Positions 1 through 7,161 are shown, counted from the first letter of the stretch. The stretch: DNA of 34,193 bases from JACVRW01 sp034664105 (GCA_034664105.1 JAXDIH010000125.1:1-34193); one strand, 5' to 3'. Made by a program: numbers and translations. The notes: generated by a model from the sequence alone, not told the origin.

Positions 1-7
1 TCGGGGG

Positions 8-1078
8 TCACCGCCCATCGAACCGAGGGCGGAGGAGCGCGCTGATCCGCTGACGTCCTCTTCGGGTGACCGTGCGCGTGGCCGTGCGGCCGTCCTCCGA
101 CAGGCCGAGCAGTGCGGAGGCAGCTAGTAAGCCCAGGCAGGCGAGCACCCAGCCGGCGTCGGGGCCGTGGCTGGCGGCCGGGCGCTGAGGCACACCTCCA
201 GGCGTTGAGCCGGACTCGGCCGCGGCGAGCGGTCTGGGTGCGTCGTGGAGGGCCGGGAGTGGCCCCTGGATGCTGTGGGCGGCACGGAGGTGACGAGGTG
301 CGCTCCGGGGCGCCGGCGCGCCGCGCGGCGCGGTCGTGGGGTGAGGCGCGCGCGCGCCGCGCGGCGCAGGCGCTGTGCGGGGCGCAGGGACGCTGTGTGG
401 CGCCGGCGCGCCCTGCGGAACCGGGGCGCCGCGAGACACCGGGGCTCGGCGGGGCATCGGTGTGGCGTGCGGCACCCGGCTCGGCGCTGGCAGCCGTCCC
501 GGAGCACCGCCGGGTGCTGGGATTCGGATCGGCTCGGGTGCGGGTGCCGGTGTCACCGGCACGGGCGCGGGGCTCGGGGAAGGTGTCTCGCGCGGTCGCT
601 CCGGCGCCGCGGCAGGCGGCAGCAGAGCCAGGGGATCGTGGTAGGCGTGCCGGCTGCCGGCGTCGCGTACGCCGAAGTGGAGATGCGGCTGCTCCGCCGA
701 GCGCACGCCCGTGGTGCCGACAGCCCCCAGGCGATCGCCGGCAGCGACCCGCTCCCCCTTGCGGACCGCGGTCGAGGAGAGGTGCAGGTATGAGGTGTCG
801 TAGCGACCGTCGTCGATCCTGACGCTCACGGTCAGGCCCGAGGCGCCGGCCGGGCCGGCGAAGCGGATCTCGCCGCCCGCGGCCGCCACGACAGGGGTGC
901 CCACGTCCGCGGCGATGTCGATGCCGCGGTGCTGGCCCGAGGCGTAGGGGTCGTCACCGTTGCGGTAGGGCGTGATCACCTCCCCGCGCACGGGCCAGAC
1001 CCAGTCCGCCCGGGCGGGGGCGGCGGTGAGCAGGACGGCGACGAGGGTGGCGGCGGTGACGAGTGCGCGGCGGGTCAT
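8..1078 (-). CDS. Secreted LytM/M23-type metallopeptidase with Pro/Ala-rich tail
   Basis: This is a predicted exported zinc endopeptidase, or LytM-domain activator, acting on peptidoglycan cross-bridges outside the membrane. Residues 1-24 look like a signal peptide ending AxA. The LytM domain spans about 28-155 and keeps all the expected residues: zinc ligands H50, D54 and H134 (in an HLH motif) and catalytic histidines H99 and H132. Residues about 155-300 are low-complexity Pro/Ala/Arg (APxP-like units), probably a wall-spanning linker. A hydrophobic helix at 309-326 followed by a basic tail suggests C-terminal membrane anchoring. The ATG is preceded by TACGGT 7 nt upstream, so the transcript may be leaderless. 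No Shine-Dalgarno is visible. Family assignment is secure. Whether it cleaves or only activates an amidase cannot be told. Confidence 0.9.
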   Translation of the reverse strand: MTRRALVTAATLVAVLLTAAPARADWVWPVRGEVITPYRNGDDPYASGQHRGIDIAADVGTPVVAAAGGEIRFAGPAGASGLTVSVRIDDGRYDTSYLHLSSTAVRKGERVAAGDRLGAVGTTGVRSAEQPHLHFGVRDAGSRHAYHDPLALLPPAAAPERPRETPSPSPAPVPVTPAPAPEPIRIPAPGGAPGRLPAPSRVPHATPMPRRAPVSRGAPVPQGAPAPHSVPAPRTAPAPRGARAPHPTTAPRGAPAPRSAPRHLRAAHSIQGPLPALHDAPRPLAAAESGSTPGGVPQRPAASHGPDAGWVLACLGLLAASALLGLSEDGRTATRTVTRRGRQRISALLRPRFDGR

Positions 1079-1085
1079 GCAGGCG

Positions 1086-1091
1086 ACCGTA
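1086..1091 (-). promoter_or_regulatory. Putative -10 of the M23 gene (leaderless)
   Basis: TACGGT on the minus strand lies 7 nt before the ATG at 1078, the spacing expected if transcription starts at the A of the start codon. No convincing -35 was seen. Confidence 0.4.
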
Positions 1092-1196
1092 AGCGCGGAT
1101 CGGCTGGGGGCCGGGAAGGGCGTGGAGGGTTGTTGCGGTCGGTGGCGGAGCTGTGACGGACGGTGGGAGTCCTGTTACGGACTGCCCCCCGGGGAG

Positions 1197-1220
1197 CCGG
1201 GCAGCCGGGCGGCCGGGCGG
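1197..1220. repeat. Three tandem 8-bp GC repeats between rsmI and the M23 gene
   Basis: CCGGGC[A/G]G occurs three times head to tail inside a 65-bp, almost pure G/C stretch (about 1190-1255) just downstream of the rsmI stop. The stretch can fold into several GC hairpins and may act in transcription termination. There is no T-tract. Confidence 0.5.
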
Positions 1221-1256
1221 CCCCGGCAGCCGCCGGGCGCGCGGCGCCCCCCGGCC

Positions 1257-2078
1257 CTACTCGGGCGCCGTCAGCGCCCTGTACAGCTCGTTCGCGCTGC
1301 CGCCCGTCAGCTCCGCCACCACGCCGGCTGCCTTGCGCGGATGGGCCCCGGAGTCGACCAGGCGGCGCAGCGCATCCAGACCCTCGGGGGCCGAACCGGC
1401 CGCCGCGGCGGCAGCATCAACCGGCCCCAGCACCAGCACCACCTCCCCCTTCGGCGGCGCGTCCGCGTAGCGCGCCGCCAGCTCGGCCGCGCTGCCCCGC
1501 ACCACCTCTTCGTGCGCCTTCGTCAGCTCGCGGCACACCGCGACCTCGCGCGTGGGGTCCACGGACGCCAGCAGCGCCAGCGTGGCCGGGACCCGCCGCG
1601 GCGACTCGAACGCCACCACCGTTCCGGGAGACGACGAGAAGACCCGCGTCAGCTCGCCCTTCTTGCGCGGCAGGAACCCGGCGAACTCCCACGAGGCGGC
1701 CGGCAGCCCCGACGCGACCAGGGCCGTGATCGCCGCCGACGGCCCGGGCAGCACCTCCACCGGCAGCCCCGCCGCCACGCACGCGCGCACCAGCACGTAG
1801 CCCGGGTCGGACACCAGCGGCATCCCCGCGTCCGACACGAGCGCCACCACCGAGCCCGAGCGCATCTGCCCGACGAGCTCCGCCGCGCGCGCCTGCTCGT
1901 TGTGCTCGTGGTACGAGACCAACCGGCCCGACACCCCGTACCGATCCAGCAGCACCCGCGTGCGGCGCGTGTCCTCGCAAGCCACCACGTCGGCCTCTCG
2001 CAACGCCGACAGGACTCGCAGCGTCACGTCCTCCAGGTTCCCGATCGGCGTCGGGCACACGACCAGGCGGCCGGTCAC
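1257..2078 (-). CDS. rsmI: 16S rRNA (cytidine-1402 2'-O)-methyltransferase RsmI
   Basis: RsmI is a SAM-dependent methyltransferase that modifies the 2'-OH of C1402 in the ribosomal P-site decoding region, acting with RsmH in the cytoplasm. The 273-residue protein is of normal family length. It shows the tetrapyrrole-methylase-fold signatures: PTPIGNLEDVTLR near the N-terminus, CEDTRRT, HEHNE, VSDAGMPLVSDPG and LPGPSAAITAL, followed by GFLPRKKGE. The start chosen is the GTG at 2078, whose bases overlap the TGA of the upstream ROK kinase (GTGA). An open extension to 2489 would run through the kinase gene and is rejected. No separate ribosome-binding site is visible, so translation is probably coupled to the kinase gene. 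Confidence 0.95.
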   Translation of the reverse strand: MTGRLVVCPTPIGNLEDVTLRVLSALREADVVACEDTRRTRVLLDRYGVSGRLVSYHEHNEQARAAELVGQMRSGSVVALVSDAGMPLVSDPGYVLVRACVAAGLPVEVLPGPSAAITALVASGLPAASWEFAGFLPRKKGELTRVFSSSPGTVVAFESPRRVPATLALLASVDPTREVAVCRELTKAHEEVVRGSAAELAARYADAPPKGEVVLVLGPVDAAAAAAGSAPEGLDALRRLVDSGAHPRKAAGVVAELTGGSANELYRALTAPE

Positions 2079-3025
2079 AGCGAGTCCAGCGCGAGCAGCG
2101 CCGCCCCCAGCATCCCGGACTCGTCGCCGAACTCCGTGGGCACTATCGAGACCATCTCCCGCGCCGGCGGCAGCGCCCGCTCGGCCACCACCCCGCGCGC
2201 GGGGCCGAGCAGCAGCTCGCCCGCCGCGATCGCCCCCCCGCCGATCACGATCAGCTCCGGGTTGAAGACGTTCACCACCCCCACCAGTCCGTAGCCGAGC
2301 CGGCGCCCGATCTGCGCCAGCACGGAGATCGAGGCCTCGTCGCCCGCGTGGGCCAGCTCCGTGACGATCCCGCCGGTGATCTCCTGCTCCGCCGCCAGCC
2401 GCCGCCCCAGCGCCGACTCCGGCTGCGCCGCGGCCGCCGCCCGCCCCTCGCGCCCGATCGTGGAGCCGGACGCCATCACCTCCAGGCACCCGCGCCCGGG
2501 GCAGGCGCCCTGGCAGTCGGGACCGTGCAGGTCGACCACCATGTGCCCCAGCTCGGCGCCGAGCCCGCGCGCGCCGCGGTAGATCCGCCCGTCCAGCAGC
2601 AACCCGCTGCCGATGCCTGTCCCGAGCGCCACCAGCACCGCATGGGAAACCCCCCGTGCGGCCCCGAAGCGCGCCTCCGCAAGCAGCGCGACGTTGGCGT
2701 CGTTGTCAACCACGACCGGCAGGCCGAGCCGCTCGCTCATCACGTCGCGGAAGCGCACGCCGGCCAGCGGCAGGTGCGTCGACCAGCGCGACACGCCGGT
2801 CTCGAACTCCACCAGCGCGGGAATCCCAAACCCCACCGCGGTGACCTCTGGAGCCGCCGCCCGCACCTCCTCGACGGACTCGACGATGATGTCGAGCGTC
2901 TCCGCGCGGTCCGCTCCACGCCAGGTCCGGTGGACCCTGTGGTGGACCACCAGATCCTCGTCCACGACTCCGCCAAGGAGCTTCGTACCCCCCGCGTCGA
3001 TCCCGATCACTCGCCGAGGCGGCAT
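2075..3025 (-). CDS. ROK-family sugar kinase (probable glucokinase)
   Basis: This protein probably phosphorylates glucose or a related hexose with ATP in the cytosol. The 316 residues include the ATP phosphate-binding motif DAGGTK (10-15), the DNDAN motif with presumptive catalytic base D109, sugar-binding E158 and H161, and a zinc motif. The zinc motif is written CQGACPGRGCLE (C171, C175, C180), a spaced variant of the textbook CxCGxxGCxE, rather than a loss. It carries a full ROK kinase domain and no N-terminal DNA-binding domain, so it is an enzyme and not a repressor. It is divergent from the LCP gene with only 23 bp between start codons. rsmI follows with a 4-bp overlap. Substrate identity is inferred from family only. 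Confidence 0.88.
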   Translation of the reverse strand: MPPRRVIGIDAGGTKLLGGVVDEDLVVHHRVHRTWRGADRAETLDIIVESVEEVRAAAPEVTAVGFGIPALVEFETGVSRWSTHLPLAGVRFRDVMSERLGLPVVVDNDANVALLAEARFGAARGVSHAVLVALGTGIGSGLLLDGRIYRGARGLGAELGHMVVDLHGPDCQGACPGRGCLEVMASGSTIGREGRAAAAAQPESALGRRLAAEQEITGGIVTELAHAGDEASISVLAQIGRRLGYGLVGVVNVFNPELIVIGGGAIAAGELLLGPARGVVAERALPPAREMVSIVPTEFGDESGMLGAALLALDSL

Positions 3026-3048
3026 GGCCGGACGATATACAGAGGTGT
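3026..3048. promoter_or_regulatory. 23-bp bidirectional promoter between ROK kinase and LCP genes
   Basis: Only 23 bp separate the ATG at 3025 (minus) from the GTG at 3049 (plus). A central self-complementary TATA (3036-3039) gives TATACA on the plus strand, 7 nt before the GTG. On the minus strand it gives TATCGT, 6 nt before the ATG. Both messages would then be leaderless and fire from overlapping -10 elements. Confidence 0.45.
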
Positions 3049-4113
3049 GTGACCGATCAGAATCCGGGGCCTCCGGAGTACAAGGTCTACCGGGCGCGCA
3101 AGCGTCCCCTGTCGCGTGGCACGGACCTGGACGCGCTCCGTCGTCGGCTCAGCCGGGTCACCGGCAGGGAGCCCGACCAGGACCGCCCGCGCAAGGCGAT
3201 CACCCCCGGGCGCGTGGTCAAGTGGGTCGCGCTGGCCGTGGCCGGCTGGCTGCTGCTCTCGCTGGTGCTGTTCCTGGTGAGCGCCCAGGTCCAGGACGGC
3301 GTGTCGGACGACGCCAAGCGCGCCCTGTCCAACGGCGGCAGCATGCTCGGCGGCACCAACATCCTCGTGCTCGGCTCCGACGCCCGCACCGGCGCGTCGA
3401 TCGACGAGAGCTCCAGCGGCCCCTCGCGCGCCGACACGATCATGGTCGTCCACGCCGGCCTCGGCAGCGCGCGCAAGCTCTCGATCCCGCGTGACACCGA
3501 GGCCGAGATCCCGGGCCACGGGAGCCGCAAGATCAACGCGGCCTACGCCCTGGGCGGGCCGGCGCTGACGATCGCGACCGTCGAGAACTTTCTCGGCAAC
3601 GGGCTCCAGATCAACCACCTCGTGGAGGTCGACTTCAAGGACTTCCCGGCGTTCATCGACGCCCTCGGCGGCATCACGGTCGACAACAAGAGCCGCATCT
3701 GCTCGCCGCCGTTCGACAACTTCTGGAAGGGACTGCACTTCCGCAGGGGCGAGCTGGACCTAGACGGCAAGCGCGCGCTCGGCTACGCGCGTGTCAGGAA
3801 GAACCCGTGCGCGCCCGCCGAGGACGATCGAGCGCGCGCCGCCCGCCAGCAGGAGGTCATGCGTGCGATCGGGGCCCAGGCCAAGTCGCCGAGCACGTTC
3901 TTCAGGCTGCCCTGGGTCAGCTGGCAGGCGCCCAAGGCGCTCAAGACCGACATGAAGGGCCCCGCGCTGATGGGCCTGTTCGCCGACATCGCGACGGGCA
4001 ACTCCAGCGACACGGAAGTGCTCCAGGGCACCTGCTGCGACCTCGAAGGCGACATCCAGGTGTCGCCGGGCACCCGGGCCGACGCCGTCGACAAGCTGCT
4101 GCACGGCGGCTAG
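3049..4113 (+). CDS. LytR-CpsA-Psr (LCP) family cell-wall glycopolymer ligase
   Basis: LCP enzymes transfer undecaprenyl-pyrophosphate-linked polymers such as teichoic acid, arabinogalactan or capsule onto peptidoglycan on the outer face of the membrane. The 354-residue protein has a basic cytoplasmic N-terminus (1-56), one transmembrane helix (about 57-79) and the LCP domain from about 103. Visible motifs are NILVLGSDAR (D111), SRADTIMVV (R127, D129), LSIPRDT (R148, D149), KINAAYALGG and VEVDFKDFPAFIDALGG. The basic RALGYARVRK stretch and the following R-rich segment match the pyrophosphate-lipid binding surface. The GTG start follows TATACA by 7 nt. The TAG stop shares a CTAG with the stop of the convergent zinc-ribbon gene. 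The polymer transferred is unknown. Confidence 0.93.
   Translation: MTDQNPGPPEYKVYRARKRPLSRGTDLDALRRRLSRVTGREPDQDRPRKAITPGRVVKWVALAVAGWLLLSLVLFLVSAQVQDGVSDDAKRALSNGGSMLGGTNILVLGSDARTGASIDESSSGPSRADTIMVVHAGLGSARKLSIPRDTEAEIPGHGSRKINAAYALGGPALTIATVENFLGNGLQINHLVEVDFKDFPAFIDALGGITVDNKSRICSPPFDNFWKGLHFRRGELDLDGKRALGYARVRKNPCAPAEDDRARAARQQEVMRAIGAQAKSPSTFFRLPWVSWQAPKALKTDMKGPALMGLFADIATGNSSDTEVLQGTCCDLEGDIQVSPGTRADAVDKLLHGG
4110..4113. other. Shared CTAG stop codons of convergent genes
   Basis: The palindrome CTAG supplies the TAG of the LCP gene (4111-4113, plus) and the TAG of the zinc-ribbon gene (4112-4110, minus), so the two genes end within the same four bases with no intergenic terminator. 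Confidence 0.95.
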
Positions 4114-4439
4114 TCGGAGGAGGAAGAGCCGCTCGACGACTTCGAGTCGGACGACTTCGAGGACGACTTGGAGTCCGGAGAGGACTTGGAGTCAGACGAC
4201 TTCGAGTCGGAGCCGGAGTTCGACTCCGACTTCGAGCCGGCGTCGGACGAGGCGCCGGCCTTCTTCTTGCCGTAGTCGGTGTTGTAGAAGCCGGAGCCCT
4301 TGAAGTGCACGGCGACTGGGTGGAACACCCGCTGCACGGGCGCTCCGCAGATCGTGCACTCGGTCAGGGGGTCGTCGGTCATTCGCTGGGTGACCTCGAA
4401 GGTATGCCCCTTCTCGCAGCGGTACTCGTAGATCGGCAT
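4110..4439 (-). CDS. FmdB-type zinc-ribbon protein with disordered acidic/Ser tail; probable Ruc-like redox-regulated chaperone
   Basis: The protein has 109 residues. The N-terminal zinc ribbon begins MPIYEYRC. Likely metal ligands are C8, H12, C28 and C31, with His replacing a Cys common in relatives. It is followed by the conserved FKGSGFYNTDYG segment. Residues about 63-109 are a low-complexity Ser/Lys/Asp tail (DSKSS repeats) that must be disordered. This layout, the length and a CIRCE operator over the start match mycobacterial Rv0991c (Ruc), an HrcA-controlled, oxidation-activated chaperone with an unstructured C-terminus. The chaperone role here is inferred. The start is the ATG at 4439: the open frame further upstream has no homologous look and would cross the operator. 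A -10 TATACT lies 9 nt before the ATG, giving a leader of at most a few bases. Confidence 0.88.
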   Translation of the reverse strand: MPIYEYRCEKGHTFEVTQRMTDDPLTECTICGAPVQRVFHPVAVHFKGSGFYNTDYGKKKAGASSDAGSKSESNSGSDSKSSDSKSSPDSKSSSKSSDSKSSSGSSSSD

Positions 4440-4464
4440 GGCACTCCCAGTATATGAGTGCCAA
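4438..4464. promoter_or_regulatory. CIRCE element (HrcA operator) over the Ruc-like gene promoter
   Basis: ATGGCACTC-N9-GAGTGCCAA is an inverted repeat with arms matching at 8 of 9 positions and exactly the 9-bp spacer of CIRCE (consensus TTAGCACTC-N9-GAGTGCTAA). The spacer holds the minus-strand -10 TATACT (4454-4449), and the left arm overlaps the start codon. A bound HrcA dimer would cover the core promoter. hrcA itself is not in the window. Confidence 0.85.
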
Positions 4465-4471
4465 ACGGCGC

Positions 4472-4585
4472 TCAGCCTGGACGCGGCGGCCGCGGGCGAT
4501 CCAGGTCGTCGAGCAGCGACACGCGCATGGCGTGCCACACGATCCAGGCGGCTATGTGCCCGAACGGGCGAAAGGCGATACCCAT
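4472..4585 (-). CDS. Possible 37-residue peptide upstream of the Ruc-like gene
   Basis: This is an ATG-initiated frame of 37 codons, hydrophobic and aromatic in the middle (AAWIVWHAM) with a Pro/Arg-rich end. About 31 of 36 third positions are G or C, as in real genes here. TAGCGT lies 8 nt before the ATG, in the same leaderless arrangement as neighbouring genes, and the stop falls 7 bp from the CIRCE element. No family is recognised. Chance cannot be excluded in such GC-rich DNA. Confidence 0.25.
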   Translation of the reverse strand: MGIAFRPFGHIAAWIVWHAMRVSLLDDLDRPRPPRPG

Positions 4586-4670
4586 GCGCGGCCACGCTAC
4601 CCAACGATCCCGACGCCCAGCGGCGCATTCGCGGCACGGCCCCGGAACGAGCGGCTTTTTCTCAGCGAGG

Positions 4671-4676
4671 TACCCT
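4671..4676 (+). promoter_or_regulatory. Putative -10 of glyS
   Basis: TACCCT lies 8 nt before the GTG at 4685. The rest of the 4586-4684 gap shows no T-box or other leader structure that I can recognise. Confidence 0.35.
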
Positions 4677-4684
4677 CCACCGCC

Positions 4685-6025
4685 GTGACCACTGACCTCG
4701 TGACCATGGACAAGATCGTTGCCCTCTGCAAACGCCGCGGGCTGATCTTCCCTGCCTCCGAGATCTACGGGGGCATCGCCAACACCTACGACTACGGCCA
4801 CTACGGCGTGCTGCTCAAGAACAACGTGGTCAACGCATGGTGGAAGGCGATGATCCAGGAGCGCGACGACATCGTCGCCCTGGACTCCGCGATCATCCAG
4901 CACCCGCGCACCTGGGAGGCGTCGGGTCACCTGGCCGGCTTCAGCGACCCGCTGGTGCAGTGCCTCGGCAAGTGCAAGCGGCGCTTCCGCGAGGACCACC
5001 TGCGCGAGGACGCCGAGGCGCGCGGCGAGGACCCGGACAAGCTGGTGTGCCCGGTCTGCGGGGGCGAACTTACGGAGCCCCGCCCTTTCAACCTCATGTT
5101 CGAGACGACGATCGGCCCCGTGCAGGAGGAGGGCTCCACGGTCTACCTGCGCCCGGAGACCGCCCAGGGCATCTTCCTCAACTTCAAGAACACGCTCCAG
5201 TACGCGCGCAAGAAGCCCCCGTTCGGGATCGCGCAGATCGGCAAGTCGTTCCGCAACGAGATCACGCCGGGCAACTTCATCTTCCGCACGCTCGAGTTCG
5301 AGCAGATGGAGATGGAGTTCTTCGTGCCGCCGGCCGAGGCCGAGCAGTGGTACCAGCACTGGATGGAGCAGCGCATGGAGTGGTACGTGTCGCTGGGCGT
5401 CGACCGCGAGAAGCTGCGCCTGCGCCCGCACACGCAGGACGAGCTGTCGCACTACAGCTCTGCCACGAGCGACATCGAGTACCTGTTCCCGATCGGCTGG
5501 TCGGAGCTCGAGGGCATCGCCAACCGCGGCGACTTCGACCTCACCCAGCACGCCCAGCACTCCGGGCAGAAGCTCGAGTACGTCGACACCGCCACGGGCG
5601 ACCGCTACGTGCCGCACGTGATCGAGCCCGCCGCGGGGCTGGGTCGGACGGTGCTGACCCTGCTCTGCGACGCCTACGACGAGGACGAGATCGGCAGCGA
5701 GCGCCGCACGGTATTGCGCCTGCTGCCGCGCATGGCGCCGATCAAGGCCGCCGTGCTGCCCCTGGTGAACAAGGACGGCCAGCCGGAGAAGGCGCGCGCG
5801 ATCTACGAGGAGCTGCGCGGTCGCATGACCACCGAGTACGACGCGGGTGGGTCGATCGGCAAGCGCTACCGCCGCCAGGACGAGATCGGCACCCCGTGGG
5901 GGATCACCGTCGACCACCAGACCATGGAGGACGACACGGTGACCCTGCGCGACCGCGACACGCTCGAGCAGGTGCGCATGCCCGTCGCCGAGCTGGCGGA
6001 CGAGCTCTCTAGCCGGCTGGCCTGA
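4685..6025 (+). CDS. glyS: Glycyl-tRNA synthetase (dimeric class II type)
   Basis: This enzyme charges tRNA-Gly with glycine using ATP. The 446-residue protein is the single-chain alpha2 enzyme of Actinobacteria, not the GlyQ/GlyS tetramer. The N-terminal signature MDKIVALCKRRGLIFPASEIYGG leads into the catalytic core. Zinc-ribbon-like pairs occur at C93/C97 and C122/C125. Motif 2 is visible as FRNEITPGNFIFRTLEFEQ (about 189-207) and motif 3 as EPAAGLGRTVL. The C-terminal anticodon-binding domain covers roughly the last 110 residues (APIKAAVLPL to the end). Start candidates are GTG 4685, GTG 4700 and ATG 4706. The first is favoured by a -10 hexamer 8 nt upstream. The frame stays open upstream to 4454 but that stretch is not conserved-looking. 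Confidence 0.96.
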   Translation: MTTDLVTMDKIVALCKRRGLIFPASEIYGGIANTYDYGHYGVLLKNNVVNAWWKAMIQERDDIVALDSAIIQHPRTWEASGHLAGFSDPLVQCLGKCKRRFREDHLREDAEARGEDPDKLVCPVCGGELTEPRPFNLMFETTIGPVQEEGSTVYLRPETAQGIFLNFKNTLQYARKKPPFGIAQIGKSFRNEITPGNFIFRTLEFEQMEMEFFVPPAEAEQWYQHWMEQRMEWYVSLGVDREKLRLRPHTQDELSHYSSATSDIEYLFPIGWSELEGIANRGDFDLTQHAQHSGQKLEYVDTATGDRYVPHVIEPAAGLGRTVLTLLCDAYDEDEIGSERRTVLRLLPRMAPIKAAVLPLVNKDGQPEKARAIYEELRGRMTTEYDAGGSIGKRYRRQDEIGTPWGITVDHQTMEDDTVTLRDRDTLEQVRMPVAELADELSSRLA

Positions 6026-6033
6026 GCCGCAAA

Positions 6034-6051
6034 CAGCCGGCTCGCCGGCTG
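6034..6051. terminator. Hairpin between convergent glyS and flavin-protein genes
   Basis: CAGCCGGC and GCCGGCTG flank a 2-nt loop (effectively a 7-bp stem and tetraloop) 9 bp after the glyS stop, before the convergent stop at 6066. There is no T-run, so it is a weak intrinsic terminator at best. Confidence 0.35.
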
Positions 6052-6065
6052 CGCGCGGACGCCGC

Positions 6066-6470
6066 TTACAGCCGCTCGAGCTCGGCCCAGATCTTCGGCT
6101 CGGACTCGGCCAGGCTCTCGTCGGTCCAGCGCCAGCGGGCGCCGTCCACCATCTCCGTGCGGCCGTCGGCGAGGTGGTCCTGCACGCTCTCCACGCGCAG
6201 CTCGACAGCCACCACGGTGTCCGCCACCTCCAGGTGCTCGGCGATCACCACCGCCCGCCCGTATGCGGTGAACGCCAGTCCCTTCCCCATCACGAGCAGC
6301 GCCGCGGAGTCGTCCTCGCGCAGCCGGCGCAGCGTCTCGCGCTGACGGCCGAGCGCGAACCGGACTCTGTCGTCGGCCACGCGCACCACCGTCGAGATCG
6401 GGATGGCGTGCGGGCCGCTGACGCACAACACCGCCGGGGTGCCCTGCTCCCACTCCGGCAGGCGATCCAT
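6066..6470 (-). CDS. Pyridoxamine 5'-phosphate oxidase-like FMN/F420-binding split-barrel protein
   Basis: This small 134-residue protein has the split-barrel pattern of the PNPOx-like superfamily: GTPAVLCVSGPHAIPISTVVRV at the start, RVRFALGRQRETLRRLREDDSAALLVMG in the middle, a strand-rich C-terminal half and a terminal WAELERL helix. Relatives bind FMN, F420 or heme, and many have unknown substrates, so the reaction is not assigned. The ATG lies 7 bp after the tetR stop, so the two genes are very likely one transcript, and the regulator may respond to a ligand handled by this protein. It has no signal peptide and should be cytosolic. Confidence 0.75.
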   Translation of the reverse strand: MDRLPEWEQGTPAVLCVSGPHAIPISTVVRVADDRVRFALGRQRETLRRLREDDSAALLVMGKGLAFTAYGRAVVIAEHLEVADTVVAVELRVESVQDHLADGRTEMVDGARWRWTDESLAESEPKIWAELERL

Positions 6471-6477
6471 CGAGGAG

Positions 6478-7092
6478 CTACTCGTCCGCGCCGAGCAGCC
6501 GGCGCGCGATCCGCACGCCGAGCTCGAAGGCGGCCTCTCGATCCCACTCGGGATCGGAGAGCACCTGGATGCCGAAGCCGTCGCCGAGGGCGAAGAGCAT
6601 CGAAGTCACCGACTCCGGGTCGGCCTCGAGCCGCACCACGCCCTCGCGCTCCTTGGTGCGCAGCGCCTCGGCCAGGTCGCCGCGCCAGCGGCGGTACAGC
6701 TCCGCCAGCTCGGCCCGGATGTCGTCGGAGTGGCGCGAGGCCGACAGCAGCTCGTAGATCACGGCCGGGCTGCCCGGCTCACCTTCGATGAACTCCTCGA
6801 GGCCGAGCACGAGCGCGGCGATGATCTCGTCGGCGGTGGTGGCGCGGGCGATCCGCTCCTCCATGCCGGCGATGCGCATCTCGCAGTCGTGGCGCACGAC
6901 CTCCACGAGCAGCTGCTCCTTGGAGCCGAAGTAGTAATGCAGCAGGCCGCGCGACACACCGGCCTCGCGCGCCACGACGTCGAACGTCGATCCGGCCGCC
7001 CCGCGCGTGCCAACGCTCGTGCGCATGGCCTCGATGATGCGCTGGGCCTTGTCTCCCTCGAGCCGCTTCGGAGCGGCGACAGATGCAGCCAT
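6478..7092 (-). CDS. TetR-family transcriptional repressor
   Basis: The 204-residue regulator has an N-terminal TetR helix-turn-helix at about 17-63 (IIEAMRTSVGTRGAAGSTFDVV, then REAGVSRGLLHYYFGSKEQLL), followed by an all-helical ligand and dimer domain. It is the first gene of a two-gene unit with the flavin split-barrel protein. The ATG is preceded by TAAGAT at 7 nt, indicating a leaderless message, and a perfect 14-bp palindrome abuts that -10. Autorepression is therefore likely. The ligand is unknown. The C-terminal segment (YELLSASRHSDDIRAELAELYRRWRGDLAEAL) resembles regulators of lipid or efflux genes, but this is not diagnostic. Confidence 0.9.
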   Translation of the reverse strand: MAASVAAPKRLEGDKAQRIIEAMRTSVGTRGAAGSTFDVVAREAGVSRGLLHYYFGSKEQLLVEVVRHDCEMRIAGMEERIARATTADEIIAALVLGLEEFIEGEPGSPAVIYELLSASRHSDDIRAELAELYRRWRGDLAEALRTKEREGVVRLEADPESVTSMLFALGDGFGIQVLSDPEWDREAAFELGVRIARRLLGADE

Positions 7093-7099
7093 GGGCGCG

Positions 7100-7119
7100 A
7101 TCTTAGCTGGCTAGCCAGC
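7100..7119 (-). promoter_or_regulatory. tetR -10 with adjoining 14-bp palindromic operator
   Basis: GCTGGCTAGCCAGC (7106-7119) is a perfect palindrome directly upstream of the -10 TAAGAT (7105-7100), which is 7 nt from the ATG. Size, symmetry and position fit a TetR-family autoregulatory operator. Confidence 0.65.
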
Positions 7120-7161
7120 CAGGATGCGCTGGGGCCGCGAGCGTCGAGAAGGGTACCGCGA

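Noticed and set aside
4440..4637. Extension of the FmdB-type protein upstream of 4439
   Set aside because: It would run through the CIRCE element and promoter and add a non-family Arg/Ala-rich segment; family members begin MP-Y-Y-C.
4465..4684. T-box riboswitch upstream of glyS
   Set aside because: No T-box sequence, specifier loop or terminator/antiterminator pair was seen, and a -10 lies 8 nt from the start codon, leaving no leader.
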